Of a DNA stretch of 11,814 nucleotides, positions 6,577-11,814 are shown piece by piece (positions within the stretch are counted from its first letter, which is position 1; each line of letters starts with the position of its first letter). The notes below the pieces were generated by a model. It saw only the letters and a list, made by a program, of their open reading frames with translations. It did no database searches and was not told the DNA's origin. The DNA lies in contig JAAYXC010000136.1 in the NCBI GenBank assembly GCA_012516115.1, forward strand, positions 1 to 11,814. Direction: 5' to 3'. This stretch comes from Bacillota bacterium (GTDB taxonomy: Bacteria > Bacillota > UBA4882 > JAAYXC01). The translations under genes were made by a program, and so were the position numbers.

Positions 6577-6632
6577 CCCCTTTTCTTGGGCGAAGATCCG
6601 AAGTCCGGATTTATCGCTCCCAAGAGAAGGGG
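6577..6632. repeat. Long imperfect inverted repeat between hydF and glnS
   Basis: The left arm starts CCCCTTTTCTTGGGCGA (6577-6593) and pairs with 6614-6632, ending CCCAAGAGAAGGGG, with one G-T wobble and a 2-nt bulge at 6617-6618. An inner ATCCG (6596-6600) pairs with CGGAT (6606-6610) around a 5-nt loop. Nearly the whole 56 nt folds into one hairpin. It begins seven nt after the hydF stop. Neither strand has a T-run after it, so it is not a canonical intrinsic terminator; it could protect or end transcripts from both sides, or be an extragenic palindromic element. Confidence 0.6.
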
Positions 6633-6667
6633 AGTCGCCGGGGTAGGCGGCAAACCAACCTTCATCT

Positions 6668-6683
6668 CGGAAGTGTTCTTCCG
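6668..6683. terminator. Small perfect hairpin, possible weak terminator of the hyd operon
   Basis: CGGAAG and CTTCCG form a 6-bp stem with loop TGTT. Downstream on the + strand is ATCCTTTCT, only moderately T-rich, so terminator strength is doubtful. On the minus strand no T-run follows. Together with 6577-6632 it fills most of the convergent hydF/glnS gap. Confidence 0.3.
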
Positions 6684-6710
6684 ATCCTTTCTAATCCCCA
6701 GGGATAGGGT

Positions 6711-8393
<1,683 letters not shown>

Positions 8394-8416
8394 GGACGGT
8401 TCCTCCCAGATTTAGA

Positions 8417-8535
8417 TTAGATTTGTTTGGCCAGCCAGTCTTTCTCTTTATTAAGGAAGCGATCCATGCCCGTTATCAGGCTCCTGGCGACGGGTTGAGC
8501 AGGGCCTCAAGGGAAGGAATGTTTACCTTGTCCAC
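8417..8535 (-). pseudogene. Possible frameshifted small coding remnant upstream of glnS
   Basis: This lies in the 221-nt gap 8394-8614, which otherwise shows no gene. On the minus strand, frame A from a GTG at 8535 reads VDKVNIPSLEALLNP and then runs to a TGA at 8478-8476. A second frame, open from 8506, reads VARSLITGMDRF and continues NKEKDWLAKQI to a TAA at 8419-8417. Joined by one frameshift near 8485-8495 they give a plausible 39-40 residue helical tail; neither frame alone has a good ribosome binding site. It could be a decayed gene, a sequencing indel in a small gene, or chance. I recognise no family. The same gap must hold the glnS promoter, but no clear -35/-10 pair was found. Confidence 0.15.
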
Positions 8536-8614
8536 TAAAATTCGGGACGGAGATCGTCGTGCGAACTTCGGACTTACTTTTATTCACGCCCTGACTTCCC
8601 TCAAGAAGGGGACG

Positions 8615-9580
8615 TCATTTTACCCCCATGCTCTCTTTTTCCACTTTCTTTTGCTCTTTCCCTTCTTCGTCTTTATTCCGCAGGCCGGTCACGGTGGTGA
8701 GGAAAGCGATGGTCCGGCGGTCGATCTCAATCAAGGAGGGGCTGGGGCGGCCCAGAGAAAAGAGTCCGTGTTCGGCCCCTTTCACCGCCACCAGCTGCGC
8801 TTCTCCCCCGGCGGTGCGCAGGGCCTCGGCCATCAATTCCGAGCTCCTGAACGGAACCACGGAGTCGAGCTCCCCGTGGACGAGGAGGAAGGGGGGAGGG
8901 GTCCTACTTACGAGGTGAACCGGGCTCAAGGCCTTGGCCCGTTCCATGACCGCCGGTTTTTCCAGCGGGCCGCCGAGGAGCTTCTCTTGGCAGCGTCTTG
9001 GCCAGCCCGGCAGGGCCGGTTCGGTCAGGAGAAAGGGGCCGTAGTAGGCGATCACCCCCCGGATGGGAATGGAAGGGAAAACCTCGAGGGCGAGCATGGC
9101 CGCCAGGTGCGCGCCGGCCGAGTCGCCGAGGAGGGTAATGCGTTCCGAGTCAAGCCCCCATCGTTTTCCTTCGCTCCGGAGCCATGACAAGGCCGTCAGG
9201 CAGTCTTCCAGCGGGGCAGACCAGGGGGCTTCGGTAAGCAGACGGTAGTCAAAGGCCGCGGCTGCAAACCCATGTCCGGCCAGGAGTCTCCCCAGCCCCC
9301 GGTAGGAAGATTTACTCCCCGTCACCCAGCCGCCGCCGTGGATCATAAGCACAGCCGGTAAGTTTTCTCCCACCTTTACCGGCAGGTAGAGATCGAGCCG
9401 GAGTGGCCCCTCCGGCCGTCGGTCGTAAACGAGATCTTTTTCGAGACGCCAGGGATAGGGGCCGGCGCTGGCGGGGCGGAAAGCATAAAGGGTTCTGGGT
9501 GTCCACCAGGGAGGGCTGATGACCCACGGTGAGAGAATCAAAAGTCGCATCAAAGCCCTGGTCAGGATTTCCCCGATCAT
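8615..9580 (-). CDS. alpha/beta-hydrolase, BD-FAE/HSL-like esterase
   Basis: Serine hydrolase of the alpha/beta fold, probably a carboxylesterase; the natural substrate cannot be read from sequence. The oxyanion-hole motif is IHGGGW, of the hormone-sensitive-lipase type. The nucleophile is Ser154 in LLGDSAGAH, and the acid and base are Asp239 in VHGELDSVVP and His271 in KGAEHGLF, in the expected order and spacing. The N-terminus (MIGEILTRALMRLLILSPWVI) is hydrophobic and could anchor or export the protein, though it is not a clear signal peptide. I chose the ATG at 9580 because AGGGGAA lies five nt upstream. An ATG five codons earlier (9595) has its only purine-rich site 12-13 nt away. The product has 321 residues with a Lys/Glu-rich tail. 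It is divergent from argC, and no functional link to its neighbours is evident. Confidence 0.85.
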   Translation of the reverse strand: MIGEILTRALMRLLILSPWVISPPWWTPRTLYAFRPASAGPYPWRLEKDLVYDRRPEGPLRLDLYLPVKVGENLPAVLMIHGGGWVTGSKSSYRGLGRLLAGHGFAAAAFDYRLLTEAPWSAPLEDCLTALSWLRSEGKRWGLDSERITLLGDSAGAHLAAMLALEVFPSIPIRGVIAYYGPFLLTEPALPGWPRRCQEKLLGGPLEKPAVMERAKALSPVHLVSRTPPPFLLVHGELDSVVPFRSSELMAEALRTAGGEAQLVAVKGAEHGLFSLGRPSPSLIEIDRRTIAFLTTVTGLRNKDEEGKEQKKVEKESMGVK

Positions 9581-9686
9581 GCCGGTTCCCCTCATATTTT
9601 TTATTTTCTCCCAACGAATAAAGGATTCCTGCCAAAAATATAGTCACGGGGCAGGCGTAGCGTTATTAACCTGTTTTTTTACGGCG

Positions 9687-9725
9687 AAACCGGGGGATGC
9701 GTTTTATCCATCCCGCCGGTTTTTT
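9687..9725 (+). terminator. Intrinsic terminator in the hydrolase/argC divergent region
   Basis: AAACCGG plus GGGATG (9687-9699) pairs with CATCCC (9709-9714) and CCGGTTT (9716-9722) with one bulged G at 9715. Six T run from 9720 to 9725. It points along the + strand, yet no + strand gene ends nearby: the hydrolase gene starts here on the other strand and argC starts downstream. A weaker structure, CAGG (9652-9655) with CCTG (9670-9673) followed by seven T (9674-9680), precedes it. These imply a short + strand transcript. Confidence 0.65.
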
Positions 9726-9751
9726 CTTCGGCTGGAAGTGGGAAATCTCCC

Positions 9752-9780
9752 TTGCCTTTTGACGACCCATTGCGTATAAT
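9752..9780 (+). promoter_or_regulatory. Sigma-A-type promoter for argCJ
   Basis: TTGCCT at 9752-9757 (4 of 6 against TTGACA), a 17-nt spacer and a perfect TATAAT at 9775-9780. The start of transcription would be near 9787, about 50 nt before the argC ATG. The tempting TTGACG at 9759-9764 is only 10 nt from the -10 and was not chosen. Confidence 0.65.
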
Positions 9781-9785
9781 TATAC
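9774..9785. promoter_or_regulatory. Palindrome over the argC -10, possible arginine-repressor operator
   Basis: GTATAATTATAC is a perfect 12-bp palindrome covering the -10 hexamer. ArgR/AhrC sites are AT-rich 18-bp palindromes related to TGAATnnnnATTCA and usually overlap arg promoters, so location and composition fit. The bases differ from the consensus, and an ATTATTC half-site-like string follows at 9800-9806. Assignment to ArgR is inference. Confidence 0.35.
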
Positions 9786-9836
9786 CATTACCCGACATCA
9801 TTATTCTTTATCCTGCCAACGGATGGTGAAGGAACC

Positions 9837-10877
9837 ATGGTCAAAGCGGCTATCCGCGGCGGCGCCGGGTATACGGGCGGTGAACTGGTGAGGCTGCTCC
9901 TCGGCCACCCGGAAGTAGAGATGGTCGGTATCTCTTCCCGGAGCCATGCTGGCCTCCCTTTGGGGAAAGCCTGGCCGCAGTTTAGGGGGTACTCCCACCT
10001 GGTCTTTGCCGAAGGTGAACCCCTCCGGGCGGCGGAAAAGGCGGAGGTCGTCTTTTTGGCCATGGGCCAGGGGGAGGCGATGGAGCTTGTACCTCGTTTG
10101 GTGGAGGAAGGGAAAAAGATCATCGATTTGGGCCCCGACTTCCGTTTTCGGGATCCGGGAACTTATACGGAATGGTACGGAAAACCGCATACCTGTCCGG
10201 ATCTGACGACCGGGGCGGCCTACGGCCTACCCGAACTCTGGCGGACGGAGATTAAAGACGCAAAGATCGTAGGCAACCCCGGATGTTATCCCACCGCGGC
10301 CCTTCTCGCCCTCGCTCCCCTGGCGGCGGCAGGACTCATCGATCCGGAAACTATTGTCATCGATGCCAAATCAGGTTACTCCGGCGCCGGGCGCCAACCG
10401 GTCGAAGGTTACCAGTTTGCCGAGGCCTTCGGGGACTTCCGGGCCTACGGCCTGCCGCGCCACCGTCATCTGCCGGAGATCGAGGGTGGCCTGGCCCGCT
10501 TTTTCGGCCGGGAGATAAAGGTGACCTTCATTCCCCACCTTGTCCCGATGGCCCGGGGGATCTTCCTCACCGCGGTCGCCGAACTGACCAGGCCTTGTAC
10601 TACCGAAGAAGTCCTGGGAATCATGGCCCGTTTTTATCCGGGAGAGCCTTTCGTTCATGTTCTGGATGAGAAGACCCTCCCCCAGACCAAGGCGGTGCTC
10701 GGTACCAATTACGTACAGTTGGGGGCCAGGGTCGATCCGCGGACCGGGCGGGTGGTGGTCATGGCCGTCCTCGATAACCTGGGCAAGGGCGCGGCCGGCC
10801 AGGCGGTGCAGAACATGAACCTCCTCTTCGGCCTGGAGGAGACGGCGGGGCTTACGGCCACGGCCGTCTATCCGTAA
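9837..10877 (+). CDS. argC: N-acetyl-gamma-glutamyl-phosphate reductase
   Basis: Reduces N-acetylglutamyl 5-phosphate to the semialdehyde with NADPH, third step of arginine synthesis. The 346-residue length is normal. The N-terminal dinucleotide-binding loop reads RGGAGYTGGEL, where most ArgC proteins have GATGYTG or GASGYTG. The catalytic cysteine is Cys150 in VGNPGCYPT. Downstream motifs are DAKSGYSGAGR, YGLPRHRHLPEI, and HLVPMARGI with His234. DNLGKGAAGQAVQNMN closes the family pattern. The start is supported by GGTGAAGGA at 9825-9833. It is followed by argJ after 32 nt, the usual argCJ order in many Firmicutes. The promoter and palindrome upstream suggest arginine control. Confidence 0.97.
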   Translation: MVKAAIRGGAGYTGGELVRLLLGHPEVEMVGISSRSHAGLPLGKAWPQFRGYSHLVFAEGEPLRAAEKAEVVFLAMGQGEAMELVPRLVEEGKKIIDLGPDFRFRDPGTYTEWYGKPHTCPDLTTGAAYGLPELWRTEIKDAKIVGNPGCYPTAALLALAPLAAAGLIDPETIVIDAKSGYSGAGRQPVEGYQFAEAFGDFRAYGLPRHRHLPEIEGGLARFFGREIKVTFIPHLVPMARGIFLTAVAELTRPCTTEEVLGIMARFYPGEPFVHVLDEKTLPQTKAVLGTNYVQLGARVDPRTGRVVVMAVLDNLGKGAAGQAVQNMNLLFGLEETAGLTATAVYP

Positions 10878-10909
10878 TCGCGGAAGAAACTTTTCAAGGA
10901 GGAATATCT

Positions 10910-11814
10910 ATGGAACGGATCGAAGGCGGGGTTACCGCCCCGCGGGGTTACACGGCCGCCGGGGTGGCCTGCGGTTTAAAAAAGGACGGCCGGCCGGATC
11001 TCGCCCTCTTGGTCTCCGCGCGTCCGGCGGTCGCGGCCGGGGTCTTTACCGCGAACCAGATCAAAGGCCATTCGCTGCTTTTAACCCAAAAGCGGATCGG
11101 TCGTCCCGTCCGGGCCGTCTTGGTGAACAGCGGGAACGCCAATGCCTGTTTGGGCCCCCGGGGGGACGCGGATGCCAAAACGGCGGCGGGTTTTGTCGCC
11201 AAAGCCTTGGCCTTGGCCGAGGAAGAAGTCCTTTTTGCCTCGACCGGCGTCATCGGCCAGCCCTTAGACCTCTCGGCCGTCGAGCGGGGTGTCTTTGTCG
11301 CCCGGGAGGCTCTCTCCCCCCGGGGAGGAAAGGCCGCGGCGCAGGCGATCATGACCACCGATACTTTCCCCAAGGAAGCGGCGGTGAGGTTGGGATTGGG
11401 TGGCAGGGTAATCCATATCGGGGGGATGGCCAAGGGAGCGGGGATGATCCATCCCCATCTCGCCACCCTCCTCGGTTTCTTAACCACGGATGCCCCGGTG
11501 GAAAGGGAAGCCCTTGACCTGGCCCTCCGGACGGCGGTGGAGAAGAGTTTTAACGCCGTGACCGTGGACGGCGACACTTCCCCCTGCGATATGGTCATCG
11601 CCCTGGCCAACGGGGCGGCAGGGGGAGAGGAGATCAAGGTTGGGAGCGATGGGTTTTCCATCTTTACCGCGGCTTTGACCGAGGTCTGCCGGGAATTGGC
11701 CAAGATGATCGCCCGGGACGGGGAAGGGGCGACCAAGTTTTTGACCATCATCGTCCGCGGGGCGAGAACCGAAGCGGAGGCCCGGCGGATCGGCCGGGCG
11801 GTGGGGAGATCGCC
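10910..11814 (+). CDS. argJ: glutamate N-acetyltransferase / ornithine acetyltransferase (3' partial)
   Basis: Transfers the acetyl group from N-acetylornithine to glutamate, recycling acetate in arginine synthesis; bifunctional forms also use acetyl-CoA. The frame from the ATG at 10910 is open to the right edge: 301 codons of an expected 390-410. The ribosome binding site AAGGAGG (10896-10902) is seven nt upstream. Family motifs are GGVTAPRGYTAAGV, VFTANQIKGHS, VNSGNANACLG, STGVIGQPL and TTDTFPKEA. They continue with KGAGMIHPHLATLLGF and then VTVDGDTSPCD. The precursor normally cleaves itself before the Thr in ATLL: Ala185-Thr186 here, Thr186 being the N-terminal nucleophile of the beta chain. 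Whether it is mono- or bifunctional cannot be told. It is the second gene of the arg cluster; argB would be expected beyond the edge. Confidence 0.96.
   Translation, partial: MERIEGGVTAPRGYTAAGVACGLKKDGRPDLALLVSARPAVAAGVFTANQIKGHSLLLTQKRIGRPVRAVLVNSGNANACLGPRGDADAKTAAGFVAKALALAEEEVLFASTGVIGQPLDLSAVERGVFVAREALSPRGGKAAAQAIMTTDTFPKEAAVRLGLGGRVIHIGGMAKGAGMIHPHLATLLGFLTTDAPVEREALDLALRTAVEKSFNAVTVDGDTSPCDMVIALANGAAGGEEIKVGSDGFSIFTAALTEVCRELAKMIARDGEGATKFLTIIVRGARTEAEARRIGRAVGRS

Noticed and set aside
8394..8614. T-box leader for glnS
   Set aside because: No T-box sequence (AGGGTGGnACCGCG-like) or specifier-stem arrangement was found on the minus strand.
8423..9187. 254-codon + strand frame spanning the glnS-hydrolase gap
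   Set aside because: Its larger part is antisense to the hydrolase with its complete catalytic triad, and it has no motif of its own.
10948..11751. 267-codon minus-strand frame opposite argJ
   Set aside because: ArgJ on the + strand has all family motifs; the minus frame is a low-complexity Ala/Ser/Pro shadow.

Overview
The window is about 11.8 kb of dense, high-G+C bacterial chromosome with strong purine-rich ribosome binding sites. It carries eight recognisable protein genes; the first and last are cut by the window edges. An acetate kinase, a complete [FeFe]-hydrogenase maturase set (hydE, hydG, hydF), a bacterial AraM-type glycerol-1-phosphate dehydrogenase and the start of an argC-argJ cluster together suggest a fermentative or acetogenic anaerobe. 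My best guess is a Clostridia-type Firmicute, possibly thermophilic. This is inferred from gene content only: no rRNA or other taxonomic marker is present.

Layout, left to right. 1-1089 (+): AraM/EgsA-family sn-glycerol-1-phosphate dehydrogenase, missing its N-terminus. 1183-2442 (+): acetate kinase ackA. 2443-2657: a leader-like region with a perfect extended -10 promoter element, candidate RNA secondary structures, a weak and then a very strong intrinsic terminator, and the hydE ribosome binding site just after the last T-run. 2658-6570 (+): hydE, hydG (overlapping hydE by 8 nt) and hydF, separated from hydG by a 216-nt spacer with a heptamer repeat. 6571-6710: a convergent junction with a long imperfect hairpin. 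6711-8393 (-): glutaminyl-tRNA synthetase glnS. 8394-8614: mostly unexplained spacer with a possible frameshifted small coding remnant. 8615-9580 (-): alpha/beta-hydrolase (esterase-like). 9581-9836: divergent intergenic region with terminator-like hairpins and a good sigma-A promoter overlapping a palindrome. 9837-10877 (+): argC. 10910 to the right edge (+): argJ, incomplete.

Functionally, HydE, HydG and HydF build the 2Fe subcluster of the [FeFe]-hydrogenase H-cluster. Acetate kinase makes ATP from acetyl phosphate, so its position beside hydrogenase maturation fits a metabolism that couples acetate formation to hydrogen turnover. ArgC and ArgJ perform the N-acetylglutamyl-phosphate reduction and the acetyl-recycling step of arginine synthesis. 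No hydrogenase structural gene lies in the window.

No wholly new protein system is visible. The most interesting item is the hydE leader, which has the architecture of a transcription attenuator or riboswitch and matches no class I could recognise. Next are the H-to-Q change in the conserved HydF cluster-binding motif and the unexplained hydG-hydF spacer. No CRISPR array, insertion sequence, tRNA or rRNA was seen.
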